From Gracilaria caudata (taxonomy: Eukaryota; Rhodophyta; Florideophyceae; Gracilariales; Gracilariaceae), in the NCBI GenBank assembly GCA_030374735.1, contig JASCIV010000534.1, positions 1 through 17,341 on the forward strand: DNA of 17,341 nt, written 5' to 3'. A program made the position numbers and the translations under genes. The notes below the pieces were generated by a model. That model did no database searches. It had not been told where the DNA came from and was given only the letters and a program-made list of their open reading frames with translations. How positions within the stretch are numbered: position 1 is the first letter of the stretch; each line of letters starts with the position of its first letter. Shown piece after piece: positions 7,663 to 16,002 of this stretch.

Positions 7663-8743
7663 TCGGCATCGCTGAGATTTAGCACAAAGGCTCCTCTGTA
7701 AATGGCTCTAGATATGTTTTTACTCAGAGCTGAATTACTCGGCTGTAGTGTTTGGAAACTCAAAGCAATCGAGTCGTCGCTAAGCGCTAGAACTTTCGAC
7801 GTTCAGTTTGAACGAGTATGATACTTTGATCACCTCCGTGGAAGCAATCGAAAAATTGGGCTTAGCCCGTCCAGCGTCCCCAAGTCACCCAAAGAAACGC
7901 AGCTGCAGGTGCATAACAGATGTTGTATGCATTCTGTCGCAGAGCTGTTACATGTGTTGAGTGGTCGAGCTAGAAGTTCTGACTCGCATCCGAATCCAAG
8001 GGGCGAATTGGACTCTTGGGAACTTTGAAATGATCACATCCCCTTCAGTACATCCTTTAAGGGTTGTTCAATCTGATATTACCCGTACGGAGCAGGCCAT
8101 CGAACCGAAGAATGTCATGAGCTATAGCCCGTGGTGCTTCACTCTTATGCCGGACCGCTCCAATCTGTCTGTATCGTCCAAACTCCCGACGACTTCGACA
8201 ATGAAAATTTATAAATACAGTTTTGTCGAACAAGGCTTGTACATTCGGCCATATCAAGCTGACATACGCCGCATCCCATCCCGCATTGCGAAGTTAAGTC
8301 GCTTTGAGCTGGGCTAGTACTGACATGAGGGATCGGTCTGGAATCCCCAGTGCTGAATGTTTTTTTTTCTTTTTTGAAGGTCAGGAATAGACATTTGCAT
8401 GGCGTGGGGCAGTGGTTGACGCGGTCCTTCTGGAAGATTTCAACTCAAGAAAGTTTTTGATGGATCATAAACAAATTGAACCTTCGTGCCCCGTCCTCTC
8501 CAGTTGACCCCAACGCAGAGCTCCGAGATCCGTTCAGACTCTGAACTTACGGAGTCGAACCCGGAAAGCATTTTCAGCACTGGCACATAACATACGAAAC
8601 GACTTGCGCTCGTCAAAACGCCAGAGCTTAGAATGAAGAGCCACAGATGATCTCCGTCAGACCACAGCCACGAACCACGGAAAGCCACACAAAGACGAAA
8701 TGATTTTCGTCGTCTTCTACGCTTTGGCCATCAGCTCTGCATA
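7663..8743. other. Intergenic region left of the DUF5522-like gene
   Basis: There is no convincing gene. A plus frame from 7961 to 8317 starts with GTG, and a minus frame over much of the same stretch ends at 8057 and contains NAGWDAAYVSLIWPNVQALF. Neither has an ATG at a sensible place or a recognised domain. A run of nine T followed by CTTTTTT lies at 8360-8375. No TATA box is evident ahead of 8744. Confidence 0.5.
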
Positions 8744-9691
8744 ATGCTCTTGTGGATTTTCCCTTCCCGTTTACCAAGGTGGAAAGCAGACCGACTAGGG
8801 ACATCGTATCATACCGATGGACGCACATGTGCTACTGCTATGTCTCTGACGCCAGACGAACTGCAAATCGCGAACGCCACCATCAAAGTGGCGAGGATAT
8901 TTCTCAAAACTCCGGAGCAGGTAAACACCCTCGAGCTCCTGGCTTTTAACAATGTGAAAGGGCAGCAAATACCGCAGAACATCTGGGACAGACCATTGCT
9001 GGAAAAATCTGCTCGCAGGTACCTGGAAGATGAGAAGCTAGCGCGAGTTTGTGCGGGAGAAAGATGGAACTCTTTATCACCTAGAGGAAGAATCAGTTTA
9101 TTACATTCGGTGTGCAACGCCGAAGGAGACGTCACATACTTCGATCCTGATACTAGTTTCACAGTTTTTACATTCTATGCACACCTCAAACGGGGAAATT
9201 GTTGCGGCGTAAAAGCTACGGCAGATGGATATGAAAGAATTCATCGCTGCCGTCATTGTCCATACACAGATGACGGGCGCATCGGGAGCGCGAAAATTGA
9301 TGCGTTGAAGAAGCGGATACCAGTCATCGACTACGTGCGCACAAAAATGAGCGAAGATCACGCTTCCATGCAATCGTTGCAACTTACAAAAGACTATGTC
9401 CAAGAAAGTGAGGTAGCTCCGGAAATCTCCGCAGAACTTGAGAAAGGCTTCGGAATCTTCGCGTCACACCCGCTCTCGAAACGGGTTCAGATTAAGATAC
9501 CAGAAGAAGGAGATTACCAATGTGAAGAGTGCCGCGATGTCAAATTAGTTACATGCAAGCGGTGTAATGGCTATACATTCGTGATCTCTCCAGAGTTTCA
9601 GAAGTGCCCGCAGTGCAAAGAACGCGGTTATCACCCTTGCATGAACTGCACAACGTTCCGGCCACCACAGCGAACCTCGTTTTATTCATGA
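8744..9691 (+). CDS. DUF5522-like protein with a C-terminal four-CxxC zinc module
   Basis: The product has 315 residues from the ATG at 8744, or 283 from the in-frame ATG at 8840. Residues 118-174 match the DUF5522 pattern: TYFDPDTSFTVFTFYAHLKRG, a CCG at 153-155 and CRHCPY at 169-174. In usual members the CCG is almost directly followed by CRHCPY; here about a dozen residues separate them. Residues 260-302 hold four CxxC pairs (C260/C263, C271/C274, C288/C291, C299/C302) with spacings of 7, 13 and 7. This is the zinc-binding pattern at the C-terminus of plant glutaredoxin-like proteins and related to DnaJ zinc fingers. No glutaredoxin domain is present. The first 32 residues are Arg-rich with few acids and could be an organelle transit peptide. 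The biochemical role is unknown; metal binding or protein contact is inferred from the cysteines. Confidence 0.82.
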   Translation: MLLWIFPSRLPRWKADRLGTSYHTDGRTCATAMSLTPDELQIANATIKVARIFLKTPEQVNTLELLAFNNVKGQQIPQNIWDRPLLEKSARRYLEDEKLARVCAGERWNSLSPRGRISLLHSVCNAEGDVTYFDPDTSFTVFTFYAHLKRGNCCGVKATADGYERIHRCRHCPYTDDGRIGSAKIDALKKRIPVIDYVRTKMSEDHASMQSLQLTKDYVQESEVAPEISAELEKGFGIFASHPLSKRVQIKIPEEGDYQCEECRDVKLVTCKRCNGYTFVISPEFQKCPQCKERGYHPCMNCTTFRPPQRTSFYS

Positions 9692-10270
9692 CGGCCTCTT
9701 GATTCCAGGGTTTCCAAAGCGAAGTAGTCGCCGCGCTTTGTGTCATCATAGCCTGAGCCGGTGCGCGTCGCGAAACAGCCACGCGAGGAACTGCGCAAGG
9801 CGGGCAACGGCAGGGCGCCACGCAGCAGCCGCGTGTGCACAAAGTCAGAATGTATGTGGCAGAGAGAATGAGTTCAACGGGGCTGCTCGGTAATCAAGCT
9901 GCTTCGCACTGGCTTTGGCGGGGAACAGAAAACGAACGAACAAGAGTCCATTCCAGGAAACTGAGGGTTGAACGGGATGGGGCGCGCGCTCCCGGTGCTG
10001 ACTTTTCACGATGTCGGAACGAGGTTGAGCACAGCAGTTTCGAAATGGAAGAATCGAGGACCAATCCTGGCCTGGGGTTGCGTCGCTGACCTGACCAGTG
10101 TGCGCGCTTTGCCTTGCCCAAAGCCGCCACCCACACCGAGAGACCACATCCTGCCTGGAGTCCGGGCGCTCCCGGATATCAATGATATCATATCGTCATG
10201 ATCACCAAGCACGGAAACAGGCCAGACTCTGGCCGCCAGAGACAGGGTACACGTCAACCCCTCCCCACTC
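9692..10270. other. Intergenic region between the DUF5522-like and MED27-like genes
   Basis: Base composition turns GC-rich from about here on. Short frames on both strands match nothing known. A paired GATATC motif (GATATCAATGATATC) lies at 10175-10189 and could be a binding site upstream of the MED27-like gene, though I have no evidence for it. No RNA gene was seen. Confidence 0.5.
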
Positions 10271-10280
10271 CATAAAAATA
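10271..10280 (+). promoter_or_regulatory. TATA-like motif of the MED27-like gene
   Basis: CATAAAAATA lies 136 bases ahead of the ATG at 10407. There is no other ATG between a start site near 10300 and that ATG, which supports 10407 as the start codon. The purine-rich stretch AAAGAAAAGAAAAAAA follows directly. Confidence 0.5.
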
Positions 10281-10406
10281 GTAAAGAAAAGAAAAAAACC
10301 GTGCCCCGACTGCGTCACAACACAAAGCGCGTTCACGTCCGCCCATCTCCGTCGCCACCGCGTCGTCCCAAAACACCGCCACCGCCGCCGCGCACGCGCC
10401 GCCAAC

Positions 10407-11441
10407 ATGGCCAACAGCAGCAGCAACTACGCGCGCACCATCTCCAGCATCGACAAGGTACGACAAGAAGTGAATCTCTTCAAAGCCCAGCTCTCGCACA
10501 TTCTCTCCGCCACCGCCACGCCCGCCACGCGCACCGCCGCGCGCGACCTGCTCAACCACATCAAGACGCAGGAGGCCCTTCTAGAAAAGGCGGATGCAAA
10601 GGTACAACGTCTGCGACTTGCCGGCAGAGTGGTGTCGCGCATCACCGTGCCAGTGCCCGCGTCGAAGCGAGCCAAACGCGCGCTGTCCGTGCTCAGCGCC
10701 GCGGACCCGGACTTGAACGACGCGCGCTCCGTGCGACGCAGGACTGCGCAACCGAGATATCTCACGTTGGCGGGCAAGAGACAGGCCACGCCGATTCGGG
10801 AGGAGGAGTTACCGGCGTTGTTCAAACGCGCGTCGCAGATGACGTCTGCCAATTTGGTCATGCTCAAGACTGGCGGCGTCAAGTTTGACTGGTGCAACAT
10901 CTTCAGCGCGTACGTCTGGTTCAAAGAGGTGTCCACACCGCGCGAAGCAAAACCCAAGGCGGATGGTAAACCCGCTACGTACGTTGTTCCGGAACATATT
11001 GCGTGCTTTCGCACGGACGAGGCCGGCGCCGGACGATGGTCTCGTAGCGTGCACGCGGTGTTCAACGTGATGACCGAGCGAGCACAAGCGGCCATTCGCT
11101 ACTTCATGGCTCGCGAGGACACTGGCGAAGACGCGTTCATTGAGCTGATTCTGTGGCTGGTGAAGCACGACAACATCTTTAGCTCCAAGTGCGACGACAG
11201 ACGGCTTGCGTTTGATGCGTCTAGAGGTATCTTTCTGCCGCCCTGCGTGCATCCGTTTGACGGTTCGGGCGAGGCCAGATTCACGAGGGGGACCATTCCG
11301 GTGAGGAGCACATCCGCGCAGCAGAACGCGCGACCGTCGCACAGCTCGCAACAAGCGAGAAGTCACCTGTCCGCCGCCGCCCACGCGGCGCAGGTGGCGA
11401 GACAGGAGGCGAGGATGGCAGCGCAACGGCAGCGCGCATGA
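10407..11441 (+). CDS. MED27: Mediator complex subunit 27-like protein
   Basis: The protein has 344 residues and resembles MED27, a tail-associated subunit of the Mediator complex that links activators to RNA polymerase II in the nucleus. Residues 10-75 are helical and probably coiled coil (IDKVRQEVNLFKAQLSHIL). Residues 155-225 form a conserved-looking core (FDWCNIFSAYVWFKEV and a later WSRSVHAVFNVM). Residues 241-285 match the MED27 C-terminal signature: FIELILWLVKHDNIF, then a Cys at 262, then LPPCVHPF. The second cysteine of the usual CxxC is missing (C-D-D-R). A low-complexity Ser/Ala/Gln/Arg tail of about 45 residues follows. The ATG at 10407 has a good context (AACATGG) and is the first after the TATA-like motif; the open frame reaches back to 10098, but that part looks like untranslated sequence. 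The gene converges on the reductase gene, 161 bases away. Confidence 0.72.
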   Translation: MANSSSNYARTISSIDKVRQEVNLFKAQLSHILSATATPATRTAARDLLNHIKTQEALLEKADAKVQRLRLAGRVVSRITVPVPASKRAKRALSVLSAADPDLNDARSVRRRTAQPRYLTLAGKRQATPIREEELPALFKRASQMTSANLVMLKTGGVKFDWCNIFSAYVWFKEVSTPREAKPKADGKPATYVVPEHIACFRTDEAGAGRWSRSVHAVFNVMTERAQAAIRYFMAREDTGEDAFIELILWLVKHDNIFSSKCDDRRLAFDASRGIFLPPCVHPFDGSGEARFTRGTIPVRSTSAQQNARPSHSSQQARSHLSAAAHAAQVARQEARMAAQRQRA

Positions 11442-11602
11442 GCGCTCGCTACCGACTGGCGGAAAGCTACCTTCGGTATCACATTGCGTTGTGACTTGTT
11501 GCGCGCTGTAATCTACAGGTAAAATCAATCTACGGGACGTGCGGAGTGTGTGGATGCGCAAGGACATGCTGTTGCGAGACGCGTTTTAGTAAGGGAGCTG
11601 AA

Positions 11603-12733
11603 TCAGGCCAACACAGCGGCATCCTTGTGGTCGTTGTGAATCTCGTCTATGCGCTGCAGAACGTGCTCGCTCAGCGTGACGTCAAACGCATCAATGTTCT
11701 CCTTGAGCTGCTCCATGCTGGTAGCTCCTATGATGGAGGACGGAATGTACCACCTGCTCTTACAAAAAGCTTGCGCCAAAGTGGCCAGCGACATGTTGAA
11801 CTCCGTCGCCAACGCAGCATACTTCTCGGTGGCATGCGTGGCTGGCGGAGCGATGTAGCGCGCCATGAAGCCCGAAAAGCGCACCAGTCTAGCCTTGTTG
11901 AGCGCGGGATCAATGGGTTGGTTGTCAGCGTCCATCTTGTCGAGATACTTTCCACTGAGCGCACCGCCGGCCAGAATGGACCATGGCAACAGACCAATGT
12001 TGAAGTTGGACGGCGCGCATGCCTCAGCCAGCTCCGACTCGAAACGACGATCCAGCAGACAGAACGAGTTCTGTACGGTGGCCGGACGCGGCATGGCCAG
12101 TTGATCGGCCATGTGCACGAACTGACACACGCCGTAGGTGGTCTCGTTGGACAGACCCCACGCGCGAATCTTGCCGGCGTCCAACAGCTGCTTGATGGCG
12201 CCCAAGATTTCCTTGATCTGCACAGTGGGCCTCTCGTTCTGCGGCTGATACGTGCGGTGACACCATAGCGGCACGTAGCGATCCGGCCAATGCAGCTGGT
12301 AAAGATCGATGTAGTCGGTGTTGAGGCGCCTCAAACTGGCGTCACACGCGCTGAGAATGGACTGCGCGTCATGCCTCGTGGGCGGATACGGCGGCGCGGC
12401 CGGCGGCTGCTCGCGATTGGCTGCTATGCTGGACGATGGAATGAAGCCGCTCACCTTGGTGGCCAGCACGATCTGCTCACGCTTGTCCGGGAAGCGAGCG
12501 AAGTAGCGACCGAGAATGGACTCGGTGGCGCCGGGCTTCCAAGTGGGATCGGACGACGGCACCGGGTAACCCTCGGCAGTATCAATGAAGTTTATGCCGC
12601 GACGCAGCGCGTAGTCTATCTGCGCAAAGGCGTCGCGCTCGGAGTTCTGAATGCCCCACGTCATGGTGCCCAGACATACTGGCGACACTCGCAACGGCGA
12701 GGAGCCCAGCGCTACGCGCGGCATGACGCTCAT
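11603..12733 (-). CDS. Tas-type aldo-keto reductase
   Basis: This is a 376-residue NADP(H)-dependent aldo-keto reductase of the family that includes E. coli Tas, a TIM-barrel enzyme reducing carbonyl substrates. The whole family length is present, with no intron. The N-terminal LRVSPVCLGTMTWGIQNSE is typical of Tas. The catalytic tetrad is visible as D51 and Y56 (FIDTAEGYPVP), K93 (LATKVSG) and H148 (DLYQLHWPDRY). Cofactor and substrate positions follow: WGLSNET at 192-198, TVQNSFCLLDR near 219-229 and the C-terminal SSIIGATSMEQLKENI. A proline-rich insertion lies at about 109-119. The physiological substrate is unknown. The gene is divergent from the KA1 gene across 415 bases and converges on MED27. 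A 24-codon upstream frame begins at 12804 and its TGA overlaps the reductase ATG; it matters only if transcription starts above it. Confidence 0.95.
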   Translation of the reverse strand: MSVMPRVALGSSPLRVSPVCLGTMTWGIQNSERDAFAQIDYALRRGINFIDTAEGYPVPSSDPTWKPGATESILGRYFARFPDKREQIVLATKVSGFIPSSSIAANREQPPAAPPYPPTRHDAQSILSACDASLRRLNTDYIDLYQLHWPDRYVPLWCHRTYQPQNERPTVQIKEILGAIKQLLDAGKIRAWGLSNETTYGVCQFVHMADQLAMPRPATVQNSFCLLDRRFESELAEACAPSNFNIGLLPWSILAGGALSGKYLDKMDADNQPIDPALNKARLVRFSGFMARYIAPPATHATEKYAALATEFNMSLATLAQAFCKSRWYIPSSIIGATSMEQLKENIDAFDVTLSEHVLQRIDEIHNDHKDAAVLA

Positions 12734-13148
12734 GTTTGCGCGCTAAGAGACGGCTCACCACCACTGCGCCGGTGACAGACCGGCGCACATCCGAGCTCGC
12801 GCATGATGATGCGCCGGCGTTCCACGCGCGACGGCGTGAGGCCTCATTGGCGAGCGTGCGATCGCGGGCACGCCATCATGCCATGCCGTTGTCCGCTGGG
12901 CGCCCTTCTACCGCACACCACAATCGCAAATAATTACCAATTGCCAATTGCATCGCTGCCAAAACAGTTTCGAGCCGCGTGCGCGCGCACGTGCCGCGCA
13001 GCGGCGCGTCTGCTGCGCGCGCCGCGCGCGGAACGGTGCGCGTGGCGTGGAGAGAGCCGTAAAAAAAGCGCCACGCCCGCGCGCGCCACGCGCCGCGCAG
13101 TCGATGGCCGCGCAGCGCGTCGCGTAGCAACCGCCGTCAGCGCGCACC
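12734..13148. promoter_or_regulatory. Divergent intergenic region between the reductase and KA1 genes
   Basis: This 415-base, strongly CpG-rich spacer must hold both promoters. An inverted repeat, TGCGCCGG at 12765-12772 and CCGGCGCA at 12780-12787 (7-base spacer), lies 32 bases upstream of the reductase ATG. A TATA-like GTAAAAAAAG lies at 13059-13068, 80 to 90 bases ahead of the KA1 ATG. Dense GCGC runs fill 12970-13130. The plus-strand open frame through here in another phase is a by-product of high GC. Confidence 0.5.
13104..13127 (+). promoter_or_regulatory. Seven-codon upstream ORF ahead of the KA1 gene
   Basis: ATG at 13104 opens a seven-codon frame (MAAQRVA) ending in TAG, 21 bases before the KA1 start codon. 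Its context (TCGATGG) is weaker than that of the main ATG (ACCATGG). If the transcript begins near the TATA-like motif at 13059, this small frame would be translated first and could lower KA1 expression. Confidence 0.3.
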
Positions 13149-14408
13149 ATGGGCGCGCCGCCGCCAGAGATGCGCATCGAGCTGGCGCCCGACGGCCATG
13201 TGCAGCTGGCCGTGTCGCTGGCCGCGTCGTTCGACCCGGCGCTCGTGGCCGGCGTGGTGGCCGCCGTGCGCCACGGCATTGTTCACCCCTCGCCGCCGCC
13301 GCCGCCGCCCGCGCTGTCCGTGCGAGAGCGCGTGCGTCGACTGGATGGCGTGGTGGCCGCCGGCTCGCCCAGGGAGTTTGCTTCGTCGCCGGCGCTGGCG
13401 CGCGTGGCGCGCTCGCGTACTGGCGGCGCGAACGCGCACCGCGCGGAGAGGGTGAGTAGACGGCTGAGTGAACGCACCAATTCGCTGCCGCGCGGCGCGC
13501 CGGCCACGACGGCTGCGGATGCGTCGAGACGGACGCGTCGCTTGTCTTCGCTGGACAGTAGCAGTCGCTCGTTGTCGGACCTGACGCAGGACTCGCCGCG
13601 CGCGCCGGCGGCGGTGGATGACGCCGCGGTGGTACCGTCGTCGCCGTACGTGCGCGCCGCTTCGTTCAACCCGCACGCTGCGCAGCACGACGAACAGCTG
13701 GCGCAGGCGGGCGCAGAGGCGGAGGAAGAGGAGGAGGAGGAGGTGGTGGTCGATGATGATGAGGCGGCGCTACACGACGCGTGGGACGCGGTGGAATATG
13801 TGGCTACTGACGAGTATGAACAGCACGTACAGCGCGTGCATCGCGCGGGAAGAAGAGAGCATGCATGGCAAATGGGCGCTAGAAACGTGCCGTTGCGACC
13901 TAATGCGTGGCGGCTATTGGCGTCGTTTGCGTCGCTTCGGCCGAAGAGAGCGCAGTTGGATGCTTTACAACAGCCTACATTGGCGAGCGCGCCGCAATCG
14001 TCGGCGCCGCGCGCAGACGCGGCGAAGCGCGTGCGCGCCAGGACGCTGTTTTCGCGCGGAAAGGACGCGGACGCGGCGCAGTGGATGGAGTTCTCGTCGT
14101 CGCTGGGCACGGAACGCATTCTGGCGGAGGTGGCCAACATCCTCAAGTCGCTGCAGTACGAGGTGTGGAGACGCGCGGGCGAGAACAAGCTGCGCTGCAT
14201 TCGCACCATTTCGCAGTCGCATCAGATGCACGTGGTGATTGTGGTGGGGTGCGTGGCGGTGCCGAGGGCGAGTTTGAGCGTGGTGCGACTGCGACGCGCG
14301 AAGGGCGATCGCAATCGTACGGAGCTGTGGAGATTCCAGGTGCTGTTCAGAGAGGTGGTGGACCGATTGCGCGCCGCTGGCGTGGACGTGCGTAGCGAAC
14401 AGTCGTGA
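13149..14408 (+). CDS. Free-standing KA1-domain protein without a kinase domain
   Basis: The protein has 419 residues. Residues 320-412 match the kinase-associated KA1 fold known from MARK/PAR-1 and related kinases: TERILAEVANILKSLQYEV (helix and turn), two strands around LRCIRTISQSHQMHVVIVV, the hallmark VPRASLSVVRLRRAKGD, and the closing helix FQVLFREVVDRL. KA1 domains bind acidic phospholipids or inhibit their own kinase. No protein kinase motifs (G-loop, HRD, DFG) occur in the rest. Residues 1-45 are predicted ordered; a proline run follows at 49-54. Residues 100-180 are Ser/Arg-rich with basophilic sites such as RRLSS. An acidic run (EEEEEEE) lies at 192-198. The start has an optimal context (ACCATGG). 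Codon use is extremely GC-rich, as in its two neighbours. It may be a scaffold or regulator; that is inference. Confidence 0.7.
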   Translation: MGAPPPEMRIELAPDGHVQLAVSLAASFDPALVAGVVAAVRHGIVHPSPPPPPPALSVRERVRRLDGVVAAGSPREFASSPALARVARSRTGGANAHRAERVSRRLSERTNSLPRGAPATTAADASRRTRRLSSLDSSSRSLSDLTQDSPRAPAAVDDAAVVPSSPYVRAASFNPHAAQHDEQLAQAGAEAEEEEEEEVVVDDDEAALHDAWDAVEYVATDEYEQHVQRVHRAGRREHAWQMGARNVPLRPNAWRLLASFASLRPKRAQLDALQQPTLASAPQSSAPRADAAKRVRARTLFSRGKDADAAQWMEFSSSLGTERILAEVANILKSLQYEVWRRAGENKLRCIRTISQSHQMHVVIVVGCVAVPRASLSVVRLRRAKGDRNRTELWRFQVLFREVVDRLRAAGVDVRSEQS

Positions 14409-14870
14409 CTAGCAGTGACTCACTGACTACGCGCCGGACTCGTGAGGCGTTGTCTTGTTGCTTGCGTTAATACTGTATCCGTACACCTATAGAAGAAAAA
14501 AAAAGCGTGCTCGTCGCGTTTGATTGCGGTTAGATGCTGCCTGTGGCGCGCTTTCATAATTTCGGTTTGTATGTGTGTGCGCTCAGTAGATCGTTGGTTT
14601 TCCGCACGCGCGGCGCGCGTCTCGGTGCGGCGAGAACGAAGCGTTCTTTTGCATCATCGCGAGTGCTGTGTCCATAATGGCGCCGTACCTGTGTGAAGTT
14701 GATGCTCTCATCGGCGTGGTGAGCTGGCCCGTGCTGCATTGACGCCGACACTCAAGTCTCAGCTTGCGCGCTGTTTATTTGCGGCCGCGATCTCAAACTG
14801 CTGCCTGTGGCACCTCAAGACTGCAAAGCGCAGCTTTATAACATCCCCAAAAGTGCTTGCTCGTGTGTGT

Positions 14871-14897
14871 CCAACGCATCCAACTCATCCAACTCAT
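14871..14897 (+). repeat. Three tandem 9-bp units (CCAACKCAT)
   Basis: CCAACGCAT, CCAACTCAT and CCAACTCAT follow one another directly. The first unit differs from the others at one base. Confidence 0.85.
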
Positions 14898-15456
14898 CCC
14901 GGAAGGGCTTCTCTCTCGTTACTTGGTGTTTCTCAAACGAGCAATCAAATCTCTCGAGATGGGCGGGTGACAGCCACCCTTCATACGCTCTTGTTTTTAG
15001 CGCTTTGAGAGTGCTCGTCATTCCTGGTTGGCTCACCGTGAGCATTGTTCCGCTGCCTCACCGCCACGATGACAGCCAGATGGCATTCCCTCCCTCCCTT
15101 CCCTCTCGCCTTGCGTTTTTTTTGTTGTTCCATTTGTGCTCGCTCATTTCGAATGACAATGTCCTGCTTGCCTCGCAGCGTTCTCTTCGACGCTGCGTGT
15201 CTTCCTTGAACATTCCTTAACGTCTTGTCAACCGATGACAAATTCGTTTTGTTTCACGAGTCGTGGCCACACAAACACCCTCCAAAACGTTGCAACGAGA
15301 TGATGTGTTGTTCTTTGGTGTATCTTATAGCACTGTACGTCGTGTCCGTCAAACGCTTTCAGCTTGCTCAGCAAACACACAACTTCATCAATCGCGTACT
15401 TTCCTACACTGTTACCAGGTGCTGAATTGTCGCACCGTCAGCAACACCAACTCGCC

Positions 15457-16002
15457 ATGTTTGCAAGTACTTGTTCCCCGTCGCTCAGCTCTCGTGTCGT
15501 CCACTCCAAACTCCACAGCATCTATTCCACACACACACATGCACCCTTACTCCAACAAAGAAAATGTTTGTCAATGCGCAAATTATTTCAATGTCTCGTA
15601 CCTCGTGTATTCATATCCAGTATGGTAGCAGCCACTGAAAACTCCACGCTCCCAAAATATCAGCAACGGCTGAGAGCGTTAGTGCGTACGGAAAGAGCAG
15701 GCAGTAAACCCTGCCAGTGCTCCCACAGTCTCACGACCGTCTCGCGAGAGATGTGCAACGCGCAATCAAATGTGCACTGCCTTTCATTTCTCAGCTCCAT
15801 GCTTGTGTCGCACATAACGCCTACAACGAATGAGCATGTGCGACTGTATTTCCCACCTTCTCCCGGTTTTAAATCTTCCAGTTTGTGGGCAATGCGTTCA
15901 CAACGGACTCATTTGCTCATCTTGATGTTTTTGCGTGTTCTCAACCGGTCATTGTGCGTAAATGCTCACCTCCTCTTCACTTTGGACGGAAGCGAAGGTT
16001 AA
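15457..16002 (+). CDS. Hypothetical ORF, weak support
   Basis: ATG at 15457 opens 181 codons; the frame extends upstream to at least 15364 without an ATG. The predicted protein is rich in Ser, Leu, His and Arg, with no domain, signal peptide or convincing membrane span. The strand is C/T-rich and stop-poor, so a chance frame of this length is plausible. It is listed only because it is the longest unexplained ATG-initiated frame here. Confidence 0.15.
   Translation: MFASTCSPSLSSRVVHSKLHSIYSTHTHAPLLQQRKCLSMRKLFQCLVPRVFISSMVAATENSTLPKYQQRLRALVRTERAGSKPCQCSHSLTTVSREMCNAQSNVHCLSFLSSMLVSHITPTTNEHVRLYFPPSPGFKSSSLWAMRSQRTHLLILMFLRVLNRSLCVNAHLLFTLDGSEG

Noticed and set aside
8540..8580. Possible tRNA T-arm on the minus strand (GGGTTCGACTCC)
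   Set aside because: Only two of five stem pairs form, and no acceptor or anticodon stem fits around it.
10175..10189. Paired GATATC motif as an operator
   Set aside because: Short palindromes of this kind are common by chance and nothing ties it to a regulator.
10098..10406. N-terminal extension of the MED27-like frame
   Set aside because: It includes the TATA-like motif and low-complexity Arg/His sequence; the ATG at 10407 is the first after the predicted start site.
12803..13459. 218-codon plus-strand ORF overlapping the KA1 gene start
   Set aside because: It is extremely Arg/Ala-rich and runs through the divergent promoter; it is a by-product of CpG-rich sequence lacking stops.
13283..14209. 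308-codon minus-strand ORF opposite the KA1 gene
   Set aside because: It is an antisense shadow of the GC-rich KA1 coding sequence, with Ser/Ala low complexity and no domain.
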